This document shows positions 51,601-57,849 of a stretch of DNA of 64,000 nt, piece by piece (position 1 is the first letter of the stretch; each line of letters begins with the position of its first letter). The position numbers were made by a program, and so were the translations under genes. Source of the stretch: Rhipicephalus microplus (taxonomy: Eukaryota > Arthropoda > Arachnida > Ixodida > Ixodidae); NCBI RefSeq assembly GCF_043290135.1, contig NC_134704.1, forward strand, positions 23,589,501 to 23,653,500, in the 5' to 3' direction. The notes beneath the pieces were generated by a model that saw only the letters and a program-made list of their open reading frames with translations, did not search any database and was not told where the DNA came from.

Positions 51601-54056
51601 TCGGATAACGTTACACAAGTGTTGCCACTTTGTACAGTGGGGATAACACCGGGGGATGATTCATAAACAGCTTCGACTACAACGAATTTTTCTCACAGTG
51701 GTCATGCGAAGCACACGCAACGTACTCAACAAGGCCTTGTTACGAACTGATAATTTGAAGTGCCTAGAGACCGTGCGGCTCAATAGTGTCAGTGCTGCGT
51801 TGTGGTGGTTCCACATAGCGAATATAAAACGGGCATCTGTGTGGGCTGGTAGTGAAGTGGCGAGGTAGGTTTTGATCACTCGATTTTTCGCAAATGACAA
51901 ATGGTCAATGGCTCAACAATTGCGAAGACATGCGTGACAGCACGGACGGCGGATACAGTTGCGAAACTGAAGCTGTTTTAGCTTCCTAATTGTGCAGAAC
52001 ATCGTTGGGGCAAACTTAAAAGATGTCGCGCTCTTCCGAGTCCTTTCTTTCGACGTCTTTTAAGTTTGCGCCAACGATGTTCTGCACAGTTACACACCAA
52101 CTAGCCCGGCAGCATACGTTACTGAGCCTCCTAACACTTCCAGCTTTTGATCAAGCGTATGACGGGAATCTTGCGAGTTTGGAAAGACAGCAGGACGTAG
52201 TGGTCTCCCTGCGTCGCATCAAATCTGAACGCGTTTCAACAGGCATCCGCTAAAAGGAACGTTCCAGCATGCACTTTCTAGACCACCGAGGCCCGATGTA
52301 GTATTACAACGTCGCTCTTCGACGTGCAGTGACCCGAAAGAACAAGCGTTCCACGAGATACGTAATTCACTAGACCTTGTGGTACATACGCCCTTCCAAA
52401 GCCCCTTCCGACATGAGTGCAAGCGCACCTTCAAGACGTGCACACCTAAGCTCATTTGTACCAGGCACGCTCGCATGCCCTGCTAAGCAAGCTGGCCGCC
52501 ATCAGTCCTGCCCACGCAAGTGACTGTAGTCGACTGCACATTTTGCACTAGTTCTTCCATGCACTCACGGACGACGTGTATGACTTGCTATCTTCCTATG
52601 TTGCCACTTCGTTCTTTCTATTTACACCACCAGTCTTACGTTGGCCCTGCATCTTACACCTCCCGGTCCCCACTATCTCTGTCCTAAGCGTTATCCTTGT
52701 ACGGCTGCTGTGTTTGTCTGTTTTGATGAGTATCCATCGTCAGGCAACGAAACAAAATGCACAGGCACGGTTTTCATCAAAACAGCACCCACTAGAAAGC
52801 TATTTCAAGGTTGACAGGGCATTCTGTTGGTACTTCCCAGAAATCGAGACCCCTGGCCGTATTTTGTAACGATTCATTTCCTTTTCAATGCTCATTTTCT
52901 TGTTTTCATTTGACGATTTCGACGTGATCCTAGTGAACGACAAAGAAACGAAGCGCATCGTTACAAATTAGTCTCCGCAAACTTCAGACTAACCCTTAGA
53001 ATTAGAATCGTTTCACCCTAGGCACGAAATCTGGAATAAATGAAAATATGGAGCAACTGCCCCACGGGTATTTCTCTTGCAGACAAACATCTATAAGGGG
53101 ATGACAAAAATACACATACGCATTACAACTCTATTATAACTTTTCTCATCGCTGGTGGTGCATTTAGTGACAGACATGCCAGTTTCACGTTTTACTGGGT
53201 CAATTTTTTTTTTGCGCGAACATCATTCCAGGTTCACATGCATCGCTTACTATTACGTTGACACTATTTTTGATTTCATCATTGATTTCAGCTACATGTT
53301 TTCAACCGAAAAAACAAGTGAAAAAGAGAGACTTATCCAGAGGTTTGTAGAAGGAAGGGCAAGCAGACCACTACTGCCATTCTTGCACGACACACTTCGC
53401 ACGTTCACTCAACAGACCAACGCTAAAAAACAGTAGCACACGTGGAGAACATTCATAAACCACCGCTGTACGCAAGGTTACCTCCTACAGTAAAGCCCCT
53501 TCTCCACTGAACACAGAAAACGCATGGAGGGGCTTCAGTCCCGTCACCACCACTACCAGGAGAAGACAAAGAAAGAAAACATGCAGCTACGTGGCTCCAG
53601 CCAGTCACGCGGTAGCATCCTTACATTGTCCGCGTGCTATCGAATCGCTGTCTGCCATCTGAACGCGTGAATGCAGCTACCACACCGCCGTTGAGCGACT
53701 CCCGTACTGCGCCAGTCGGATCCCCCCTGCCCGAACCTTCCCCGTTTCTCCTTTTCTGCACACTCTTCTTCTCGCTGCTCTTTAGCGCCTAGGAGGCTGG
53801 CGCCCTCTCTTTAACGACTTCTCTCTCATCCTCCTCCTTCTTTCCTTTATCTTACTCTTCATTTTCCTGTCCGGTCTTTTCCTGCTCCTCTGCTTCTCCC
53901 GATTCCCTTCATGCCCCGCAGGCCACGATGCTCAAGAAGAGCAAGAGCAAGATCAGGCGCCGAAACACTGAGCCCACCATGGTTCTGGCAAGCCTGGAAA
54001 GCTCGCAGCAACCGCCTCCGACGACCAGTACGAGCCACACCATGGGGCCCTTCTGA
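15570..54056 (+). CDS. DGKQ: Diacylglycerol kinase theta (type V DGK), 5'-incomplete, 18 shared exons plus two alternative last exons
   Basis: Phosphorylates diacylglycerol to phosphatidic acid with ATP, ending DAG signalling at membranes and in the nucleus (family knowledge). Exons: 15570-15649, 16410-16512, 16708-16796, 18600-18731, 23468-23645, 25694-25789, 25955-26049, 26571-26637, 28042-28183, 29693-29835, 29921-29985, 30709-30859, 31427-31611, 32217-32341, 34331-34783, 36034-36189, 37381-37546, 38683-38781, then 42025-42114 or 53922-54056. Phases agree throughout, giving 841 shared codons plus 29 or 44. Counting the first complete codon as residue 1: C1-1 (partial) 1-20, C1-2 31-80, C1-3 97-147, RA-like modules about 226-415, catalytic domain about 509-650 with GGDGT at 566-570, accessory domain about 680-815. 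Three C1 domains plus RA regions identify theta rather than other DGK types. Human theta has about 940 residues, so roughly the first 100 are missing. Every donor is GT except one GC. Confidence 0.96.
16410..16512 (+). CDS. DGKQ: DGKQ exon 2: first half of C1 domain 2
   Basis: Acceptor ttcctacag, donor gtgagc, phase 0 in and phase 1 out. It encodes N-P-V-P-H-C-W and continues to [19 protein letters not shown]. The H-X12-C-X2-C start of the second C1 domain is complete here, and the domain continues in exon 3. Confidence 0.95.
16708..16796 (+). CDS. DGKQ: DGKQ exon 3: second half of C1 domain 2
   Basis: Acceptor tgcgcag, donor gtgagt, phase 1 in and phase 0 out. It reads [18 protein letters not shown]. 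Joined to exon 2 it gives H-X12-C-X2-C-X11-C-X2-C-X4-H-X2-C-X7-C, so all eight zinc ligands of a C1 domain are present. A short linker [12 protein letters not shown] follows. Confidence 0.95.
16797..18599 (+). other. DGKQ intron 3
   Basis: 1.8 kb. It contains a diverged segment at 17700-17880 that ends with a ggttatactaaacctccct motif similar to the non-LTR 3' tails. Nothing else is recognised. Confidence 0.6.
18600..18731 (+). CDS. DGKQ: DGKQ exon 4: first part of C1 domain 3
   Basis: Acceptor actttgcag, donor gtaagt, phase 0 on both sides, 44 codons. It contains [19 protein letters not shown] and [12 protein letters not shown]. The H-H-W-R-E-G-N-L-P and R-C-E-W-C-G-V blocks are hallmarks of the extended third C1 domain of DGK theta. 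Codon use is GC-rich compared with exons 1-3. Confidence 0.96.
19050..19760 (-). pseudogene. Non-LTR retrotransposon C-terminal fragment
   Basis: On the minus strand a frame ends with [20 protein letters not shown], the C-X2-C-X7-H-X4-C zinc motif found after reverse transcriptase/RNase H in R1/Jockey-type elements. It then has a short Ala/Leu-rich end and stops. The 3' untranslated end (toward 19050) is pyrimidine-rich on that strand. The reverse transcriptase core is missing, so it is a 5'-truncated dead copy in DGKQ intron 4. Confidence 0.8.
20762..20778 (+). repeat. G17 homopolymer
   Basis: Seventeen uninterrupted G, with possible G-quadruplex formation on the sense strand of the DGKQ intron. 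Confidence 0.9.
23008..23380 (+). mobile_element. Diverged SINE interrupted by a foldback element
   Basis: The head (tgtactcggctgctggcccg, B box gggttcgatatcg) and middle body run to about 23185. The 3' end resumes near 23345 with catatcgtggtttcgg and cacgttcag. The foldback at about 23186-23332 sits in between, so the foldback inserted later. Confidence 0.78.
23205..23332. mobile_element. Foldback (inverted-repeat) element, 52-bp arms
   Basis: Arms 23205-23256 and 23281-23332 are nearly perfect reverse complements around a 24-base loop. The flank gggctagttggta is shared in inverse orientation with the element at 51988-52115. It is non-coding. Transcribed with the intron, it would form a long hairpin. 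Confidence 0.88.
23468..23645 (+). CDS. DGKQ: DGKQ exon 5: end of C1 domain 3 and linker, followed by a GC donor
   Basis: The acceptor is ctgcgcag. The exon reads [18 protein letters not shown] and completes C-X4-H-X2-C-X7-C of the third C1 domain. It continues through a hydrophobic segment ([11 protein letters not shown]) and a Thr/Arg-rich stretch. It ends in phase 1 at ATAG|gcaagt, a GC donor matching the GC-AG consensus. The next GT (gtgtcc) would put exon 6 out of frame with an early stop. Confidence 0.92.
24190..24290 (+). mobile_element. tRNA-like head with perfect B box, A-rich tail
   Basis: B box gggttcaaatccc is preceded by an A-box-like gcgtgtagcc region and followed by an A10 stretch. 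It is probably a short SINE of another type in DGKQ intron 5. Confidence 0.5.
25694..25789 (+). CDS. DGKQ: DGKQ exon 6: acidic/Ser-rich linker
   Basis: Acceptor aaatttcag, donor gtacgt, phase 1 in and out. The product is a charged linker with [14 protein letters not shown] and [10 protein letters not shown]. It has no predicted fold and lies between the third C1 domain and the first RA-like module. The Ser/Glu/Asp-rich make-up suggests a flexible, possibly phosphorylated region (inference). Confidence 0.88.
25955..26049 (+). CDS. DGKQ: DGKQ exon 7: start of first Ras-associating-like module
   Basis: Acceptor gaatttcag, donor gtaagt, phase 1 in and phase 0 out. It reads [21 protein letters not shown] and ends R-E-Q-I-I. 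The I-K-V-Y-D-G start followed by F-R-T-I-T-V-S resembles the beta-beta start of the ubiquitin-like RA fold in DGK theta. The intron before it is only 165 bp. Confidence 0.93.
26571..26637 (+). CDS. DGKQ: DGKQ exon 8: helix and strand of first RA-like module
   Basis: Acceptor gttcttccag, donor gtacgt, phase 0 in and phase 1 out. It encodes [22 protein letters not shown], matching the A-L-R-A-x-H-I block of vertebrate theta. A Ty3/gypsy remnant begins about 25 bp after the donor. Confidence 0.93.
26660..26960 (+). pseudogene. Ty3/gypsy polyprotein C-terminal remnant
   Basis: One frame has [12 protein letters not shown]. Another has [13 protein letters not shown] and [12 protein letters not shown]. 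The V-V-H-V-S-R-L-K-P-Y block marks the end of gypsy integrase. The two halves are in different frames, so the copy is frameshifted near 26750 and dead. It starts about 25 bp after DGKQ exon 8 and runs into the non-LTR fragment at 27028. Confidence 0.82.
27028..27760 (+). pseudogene. Non-LTR retrotransposon RNase H/C-terminal fragment with 3' tail
   Basis: Shows Q-W-I-P-G-H, then [10 protein letters not shown] (the RNase H catalytic Asp region), then [20 protein letters not shown]. There is an in-frame stop right after the P-G-H motif. The open stretch ends at 27599. The 3' tail (cagggtagccagccgg, ggctaacctccctgtcc, (CTC)n) follows to about 27760 and defines the tails found elsewhere in this window. 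Confidence 0.88.
28042..28183 (+). CDS. DGKQ: DGKQ exon 9: end of first RA-like module and start of the second
   Basis: Acceptor ttgtgtttcag, donor gtgagt, phase 1 in and phase 2 out. It carries [10 protein letters not shown], then [13 protein letters not shown] and Y-V-K-V-F-P-G-K-L. The last block corresponds to the strand that opens the second RA-like module. Confidence 0.94.
28310..28773. mobile_element. Inverted-repeat DNA element, about 65-bp imperfect arms
   Basis: The left end (cattacgggaaagaa, agcggaccgacgcaaaagg, gcgctaatttc) is mirrored at the right end (gaaattagcgctc, gtcggtccgctcgg, ctttaccgtaatg). It is 464 bp in total with no coding content. It looks like a non-autonomous terminal-inverted-repeat element in DGKQ intron 9. 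Confidence 0.8.
29693..29835 (+). CDS. DGKQ: DGKQ exon 10: second Ras-associating module
   Basis: Acceptor ttcttttag, donor gtacgt, phase 2 in and phase 1 out. It reads [20 protein letters not shown] and then [18 protein letters not shown]. The pattern of a strand, T-S-x-T-S-V-E-E helix and F-x-L-x-E-V strand is the standard RA (ubiquitin-like) signature. Confidence 0.95.
29921..29985 (+). CDS. DGKQ: DGKQ exon 11: end of second RA module
   Basis: Acceptor tctcccgcag, donor gtaagt, phase 1 in and phase 0 out. It reads [21 protein letters not shown]. The V-H-E-R-V-M-D block parallels the R-T-M-L-M-D-E-Q-P stretch of vertebrate theta. The intron before it is 85 bp, the shortest in the gene. Confidence 0.93.
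30709..30859 (+). CDS. DGKQ: DGKQ exon 12: connector between RA and catalytic domains
   Basis: Acceptor ttattctag, donor gtgagt, phase 0 in and phase 1 out. It includes [11 protein letters not shown] and [13 protein letters not shown]. The V-S-L-F-V-G-x-L-P-P block is a recognisable theta-specific segment ahead of the kinase domain. Confidence 0.94.
31427..31611 (+). CDS. DGKQ: DGKQ exon 13: theta-specific connector
   Basis: Acceptor tctgtacag, donor gtgagt, phase 1 in and phase 0 out. It carries [21 protein letters not shown] and [12 protein letters not shown]. It matches the region just before the catalytic domain in vertebrate theta (R-L-Y-M-L-L-K and L-V-L-P blocks). Confidence 0.94.
32217..32341 (+). 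CDS. DGKQ: DGKQ exon 14: start of DAGK catalytic domain
   Basis: Acceptor acttacag, donor gtaagt, phase 0 in and phase 2 out. It reads [12 protein letters not shown], then [13 protein letters not shown] and G-P-L-P-G. The V-N-x-K-S-G-G and L-N-P-x-Q-V-x-D-L motifs open the lipid-kinase catalytic domain in all DGKs. Confidence 0.97.
33560..34310 (+). pseudogene. RTE-like reverse transcriptase 3' fragment
   Basis: Reads [19 protein letters not shown], then [25 protein letters not shown] and [10 protein letters not shown]. These are the thumb and C-terminal motifs of RTE-type elements that are abundant in ticks. It is 5'-truncated and has in-frame stops after R-G-R-H, after D-R-V-N and after V-Q-W-T. 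The typical TGATGA tail ends near 34310, about 20 bp before DGKQ exon 15. Confidence 0.92.
34331..34783 (+). CDS. DGKQ: DGKQ exon 15: catalytic core with GGDGT loop
   Basis: The largest exon (453 bp), phase 2 in and out, donor gtgagt. It reads L-Y-V-F-R-H, then [14 protein letters not shown], then [17 protein letters not shown], and later [11 protein letters not shown]. The G-G-D-G-T loop binds ATP phosphates, and G-T-G-N-D-L is invariant in the family. It is clearly more GC-rich than exons 10-14. The acceptor (gatcgcag) lacks a polypyrimidine tract because a retrotransposon fragment ends about 20 bp upstream. Confidence 0.97.
35053..35600 (-). pseudogene. Non-LTR retrotransposon C-terminal fragment
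   Basis: A minus-strand frame carries [12 protein letters not shown] and then [20 protein letters not shown], a C-X2-C-X7-H-X4-C motif, ending at an in-frame stop. The reverse transcriptase core is absent. It differs from the other two fragments, so a separate family is likely. Confidence 0.78.
35719..35886. mobile_element. Large perfect-like hairpin (foldback), 77-bp arms
   Basis: Left arm 35719-35795 and right arm 35810-35886 match at 75 of 77 positions with a 14-base loop. It starts aatgcaaaataac and ends gttattttgcatt. It is non-coding and lies in DGKQ intron 15, 150 bp before exon 16. Confidence 0.93.
36034..36189 (+). CDS. DGKQ: DGKQ exon 16: DAGK accessory domain, first part
   Basis: Acceptor attttgcag, donor gtacgt, phase 2 in and out. 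It reads [15 protein letters not shown] and later [13 protein letters not shown]. Both blocks are conserved in the accessory domain that packs on the catalytic domain. Confidence 0.97.
37381..37546 (+). CDS. DGKQ: DGKQ exon 17: DAGK accessory domain, second part
   Basis: Acceptor gtggtcgcag, donor gtgagt, phase 2 in and phase 0 out. It carries W-G-S-G-A-N-P-W-G, then [15 protein letters not shown] and [12 protein letters not shown]. The [10 protein letters not shown] block is near-identical to vertebrate theta. Confidence 0.97.
38683..38781 (+). CDS. DGKQ: DGKQ exon 18: last shared exon, end of accessory domain
   Basis: Acceptor cgacttttcag, donor gtaagc, phase 0 on both sides, 33 codons. 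It reads [19 protein letters not shown] and ends [18 protein letters not shown] is a conserved DGK motif near the C-terminus. It can join in frame to either 42025 or 53922. Confidence 0.96.
39463..39703 (+). mobile_element. SINE with duplicated B box
   Basis: The head includes ggctgctgacccggaag. The B-box region is tandemly duplicated (cggattcaatcccggtc then cggattcgatcccggtc). Body and 3' end follow to about 39703. Confidence 0.88.
39948..40137 (-). mobile_element. Diverged SINE copy
   Basis: On the minus strand: tggttatagtgctcggctgg, B box gggttcgattccc, then a diverged body. It is opposite in orientation to the copy at 39463, and the two lie tail to tail with a 245-bp gap. Confidence 0.85.
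42000..43150 (+). other. GC-rich tract around and after DGKQ last exon A
   Basis: CpG-rich and clearly different from the AT-rich flanks. It contains exon A at its start and long open frames on both strands that are low-complexity (Arg/Ala/Ser) and mutually overlapping, so I do not call them genes. It could be 3' untranslated sequence of isoform A or a CpG-rich regulatory region. Confidence 0.5.
42025..42114 (+). CDS. DGKQ: DGKQ alternative last exon A (29 codons plus stop)
   Basis: Starts after gccgtccag in phase 0 and reads [20 protein letters not shown], ending S-S-E-D and TGA at 42112-42114. It aligns with the M-L-R-K-A-K-Q-K-P-R-R tail of vertebrate theta. R-R-N-T-E-P fits both a PKA-type R-R-X-T site and a mode-1 14-3-3 R-X-X-T-X-P site. 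The acceptor has a poor pyrimidine tract. The exon lies in a GC-rich tract and is 3.2 kb after exon 18. Confidence 0.87.
   Translation, partial: ATMLRKSKMKRRNTEPMLASSSGEKSSED
43151..48858. other. Intron or flank between DGKQ last exons, first part
   Basis: AT-rich single-copy-looking sequence with many short frames and T-runs. I see no domain motif, splice-bounded exon or clear repeat. Confidence 0.6.
48859..49079. mobile_element. MITE-like element with terminal inverted repeats
   Basis: Starts cccccgtattcacaaacg and ends in the inverse (ctagaatacggggg). The inverted match extends inward imperfectly for about 48 bases (cacttgac / tcaagtg). It is 221 bp and non-coding. Confidence 0.82.
49307..49483 (+). 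other. Candidate orphan exon
   Basis: An open frame after a ctgac...ccgcag acceptor-like site reads [20 protein letters not shown] and ends in a TAG at 49481-49483. A gtgatg donor at 49440 would end it in phase 1. Third-position GC is high, as in DGKQ exons 4, 5 and 15. It enters in phase 0, so it could join exon 18, but it has no homology to the known tail exons. Confidence 0.35.
49680..50200 (+). other. Degenerate coding-like stretch, two frames
   Basis: One frame holds [18 protein letters not shown] and [11 protein letters not shown] shifted frame continues with [18 protein letters not shown]. It looks like one coding sequence broken by a frameshift near 49965. Family not recognised. Confidence 0.3.
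51115..51300 (+). repeat. Diverged direct repeat pair
   Basis: A roughly 60-bp unit (gccatct, tcacccaac, gcatatggg/catctctatggg, gccct/gccttct) occurs at about 51115 and again at about 51226. Confidence 0.45.
51988..52091. mobile_element. Foldback element, 41-bp arms
   Basis: Arms 51988-52028 and 52051-52091 match at 38 of 41 positions around a 22-base loop. The right flank accaactagccc is the inverse of the gggctagttggt flank of the foldback at 23205, so both belong to one family. Confidence 0.85.
53292..53436 (+). other. Candidate orphan terminal exon
   Basis: A good acceptor (attgatttcag) is followed by an open frame with [16 protein letters not shown] and [13 protein letters not shown], then a stop. 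It needs a phase-2 upstream exon, which does not fit DGKQ exon 18. Family not recognised. Confidence 0.3.
53790..53921 (+). promoter_or_regulatory. Long polypyrimidine tract and 3' splice site of DGKQ last exon B
   Basis: About 130 bases are dominated by C and T with few AG dinucleotides near the end, and finish ccccgcag. This is a strong 3' splice site by composition. It contrasts with the weak acceptor of exon A and may bias terminal-exon choice (inference). Confidence 0.7.
53922..54056 (+). CDS. DGKQ: DGKQ alternative last exon B (44 codons plus stop)
   Basis: Starts after atgccccgcag, behind a very long pyrimidine-rich tract, in phase 0. It reads [18 protein letters not shown], then a Ser/Thr/Pro-rich end with [10 protein letters not shown] and M-G-P-F before TGA at 54054-54056. 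It is clearly homologous to exon A over the first 17 residues and then diverges. Its acceptor looks stronger than that of exon A. It is 15.1 kb after exon 18. Confidence 0.88.
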   Translation, partial: ATMLKKSKSKIRRRNTEPTMVLASLESSQQPPPTTSTSHTMGPF

Positions 54057-57000
54057 AGAGGGTACTCCGTCGGACTCTTTCAGCCAGGACACTTGCAGTG
54101 CGTGTGTGCTGACGTTGCGGCAGTGACGGTCCGCGGAGGGGGGGGATACACCGCCCCCTACGTGATCGAAAGCCAGCCTTCGGGGTGCTGGCTTCCCTGA
54201 TTTTATCCTTACTTAGTTTGCATGCAGCGGGACAGTCAGACGCCCTGTACTGCTCTGCAGATCAACTGCCGCTTATGTGAGGCAAAAGTTCATCGCCGAC
54301 GGCTGTCTATATAGCAATGTGCCATGTGGAACTGAACAACTGGCGCTACACCAGGGCGCTACACGTGGAAGCGATTTGTTGTTAGTGACGTAGATGACCC
54401 TCTGGTCAGGGTTAGTGACTTGTTCTGGGAGGACCCCACTCGCTCTCAGCCGGACGCACCTCAAGACTAAGCGCGCGAACACTTCTCCTTGGAATCGCTT
54501 GCGGCACGTAAACGTGGTTTCGTCATCACTTTCGCTCAGCTTGTCACACTATGCAAGTGCTTTAAGATCACGTGCTCACTCTCAGTTAGCAAATGGCAGA
54601 ACACACGAGGGCGCAGTAAATGAGTCGAAATAATCGAGAGGTATTTTGCGCTTTGGCGACCGTATACGCTTGAAAAAAGTGAGGCACGAAGCTATATGTA
54701 TAGGCTAGTTCCAATGGTAGCCCGACAAGATAAACAAAAAAAAAACAAGGAAGCTTTTACCAGAATCCAACTGTTCCTGTGTGACCAGCGTCAGCGGTCT
54801 GGGATAGGCTTAAAACGCCGCCGGTTCTGTTGAAGTTCTCATGCTTCCTGTATTTTCTGGCCCGCAGCCCATCCCAGTTCTTGCGTCGCGTGCTCCGCCC
54901 TAGAGTTCGGCGAATGCATTCTCTCATTTGGTTCTTCGTGTCTCAGAAGTGGATGGCCTGCGTCTTCGCGACTGTGCTCGTATCATCTAATGTTTCCTTT
55001 CGTGTGTTCTCGTAGTGCAGTGTGTATCCGTGGCCCCCGGTGACAGCAGATGTCTTTGGCCTTCTGCTGTCGCCTTCTGTTCTTCTCCTTCTCTTTAGCG
55101 TGATTCGTACTGTGCCGTTCCTCCACGCCTTGCCTGGCTGAAGTACTGGGTTGCATTGTAGACTCGGGCGCCATATGCGGATGCCACTGTACAGGCAAAC
55201 GTGTCTTGTGGCGCTTCCTGTCCCAGTTTTCAGCGAACGAAGCTGTTTCTTTCTGCACTGTTGTTCATATAAACTCAAACCATATCCGAGTCATTCCAGC
55301 CTTTGGATGCGTACAAATGGAGAAAAAAAAGAGATATATACCTATACGCTGTTCTACTTTCGCTTCGATGTGGTTTGTTGGTCCTTCAGTGGCATTCCGT
55401 GGGCTCGAGAGTTCGAGCGGGCTCACAAAAAAGTTACAGCACTTGCTTTTGTAGGCTATATACATATATCCATCTCTATATGTAAATACGGTAGCTACTA
55501 TGACGAGGTTTTATCCTTCAGTTCACAATAACTAAGTGACCGTAGCTTCATTCCTTGAGGTGTAGTTGCGAAGTTTTCTATAGAGCACGTGTTCTTAACA
55601 CCCCCTTTACGCAGGCTATTTTCAACCTAGGCAAATATAGGGAAACACCCACTTTTAGCAGAACTGTGTATATAATCCGTGTATAACTCGAGAGCTGGTG
55701 TTAATTGTTGTGGAAAACGCATAAACAGACACGTCTCTCATTTGAAGCTAGCACCGCATCTGCAAGACAGTATAGGTGAGCAGTTGACGCTCCGATTCCG
55801 GTGCATTGTCAGGCGTTTGTACGACTATAGCCTCGTGCTTTCAGCAGTGGAATAGTACGCGACAACGCACCGCTGGCGTAGAAAACACTCCCCCAGAGTT
55901 ACGTTATAACCGGGTACGGCTTTGGAAGGAACATGTCGCACAAACGTTTTTGATATGCAATACAGAAAAGCATTTGTTTGCGGAGAGTTACCGAAAGGAG
56001 GTAAAACAAAAGGTGCTTAGGGCAGCCTCGTATGCACCCTATTACAGAGCCGCCAGCATATTTTGATTAGACGACATGTACTAGACTATTTTCAAGGACG
56101 GCGCACACTTGTTTCTCTCCGTGCTTAAAACCTCGATGCAGAAATACTTACATCTCATTCAGCAGAAATCATGTCTCGTGGAGATATTGATTCTTAAGAA
56201 TTAACTGCTAGATATCTGTAGCTTGTGAATGTAGACACTCAAGGCTGAGATCATGTACAGCCAGTTGCAAAGAGTGTGGTACCGCATTTGTGGCGTTGAA
56301 AACAGGAGATGTACGTACGTTGCAACACACACTGAACAATACATGTATAAATCAATATTTTATACGCGTAAAAGCAACATGGTTGTGCGCTATTAAGGTA
56401 GACGTGTGCCAGTATCGAAAAGATCTGCCTCAAACACACAAAAAATATTATGAAATTTCCCACCCTGAATGCAGCTGGCGTACCGAACTTATTCCTACAA
56501 TTTCATCGGTGCAACGTAGGTGGTCGCCTATGTAAGCTAGTGTAAACAAAGAAATGGAAGTGCTTCTTTGAGTTATGGAAATGCCCTTGCACGTGACACT
56601 GAGAAGCTCGCTTGATTTTTAGCAGCCATGCAACACACTTTCAACGCACACCTTCTCATGTATTTACCCGTCATAATCAAGGCAGTGCTGCTTTTCAGAT
56701 AGAATATAGCATCTACCATTCGGCAGCGTTCGGGAACTTCATATTCCATCGCCGTGTTTTCCAGCCGTCAGGCGCCCCACGTATTGCCCAAAGATCTTTG
56801 ATCCCCAGTCCAGTTCCCACTCAAACAGACCGGGCCGAGTGCCTCTGTTGTACCCAACGTAATTAGCCAGCGCACGCCCCTTTCTTGCTTGGGCACTGTT
56901 GTAGAACAAAGCGCCCCACCAGAAGCAAAACTCGCTTGAGTTTTCTAGCAAGATGCGTAGTGAACACGTGCATCTTTAGGCATAGACATACAGATACGAC

Positions 57001-57521
57001 GAAGCGTGCACTGCTTTGTAGGATTGCTAATTAAAAAAAAGGTTTAATATGAAGTGAAACACTTTCTTTTCGTGGCACACAGATAGGACTCGCAGCATGT
57101 CGGCTGCTAACATAGCATAAAAGTGAAAAAAAAACTGTCCACGAGCTGTACACATGTTGATAGTCATGACAATAATAAACGATTTATGTCAAGGGAATGC
57201 AATGTGGTCTATGTTCTTTGCTTGCGATGAATAGCAGTGGTCGTAAAAGGGCAGCCACAGCTAACACACAACGTTTCGAAGAGACCTGCGCTTGTCAGGG
57301 CGCAAACAAGTAACGCTATATCGGTCATAAAGCAACATTTGAGTCGCAACTCTCTTCCTATCCTGTCCGTATCTTTGTTCGCCAGCACAATGTTTCACAG
57401 CATTCACGAAAACCAACTAGCCCAACCGTCAACGTTTGGTGGAAGAAACATACTAGGGGAAATCGTCGCTTGAGAACTTCAAGCCTAGTCGTAAAATATT
57501 TAGAGAAATTCACCTTTGTCT
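54057..57521. other. Downstream of DGKQ last exon B
   Basis: Probably includes the 3' untranslated region of isoform B. ATTAAA and AATAAA words near 57027 and 57174 could serve as poly(A) signals, but I cannot show which is used. No further gene is recognised. Confidence 0.4.
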
Positions 57522-57537
57522 CGTTACAGGCAATACC

Positions 57538-57692
57538 GATGGAGGCGGAAATGTTGTAGGCCCGTGTGCTCAGATTTGGGTGCACGTTAAAGAACACCAG
57601 GTGGTCGAAATTTCCGGAGCCCTCCACTACGGCGTCTCTCATAATCATATGATGGTTTTGGGACGTTAAACCCCACATATCAATCAATCAAT
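57538..57692 (+). mobile_element. 5'-truncated SINE
   Basis: Body from gatggaggcggaaatg to acatatcaatcaatc. A 10/12 target-site duplication is present (cgttacaggcaa at 57522-57533, cgttataggaaa at 57693-57704). The tRNA head is missing. Confidence 0.9.
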
Positions 57693-57849
57693 CGTTATAG
57701 GAAAGCGCCATTATTGGTCGGCTAGCCATGGTTGCGTCTGGTGCGGGACCCAGGAGGTACCGCACACTGCATTTCGGGGAGGTGCGGCGTCAAAGAAACT
57801 TGACTTGCCTAGGTTAACGAACCCATGTGTCGCTGCCTTTTAGCTTTTA

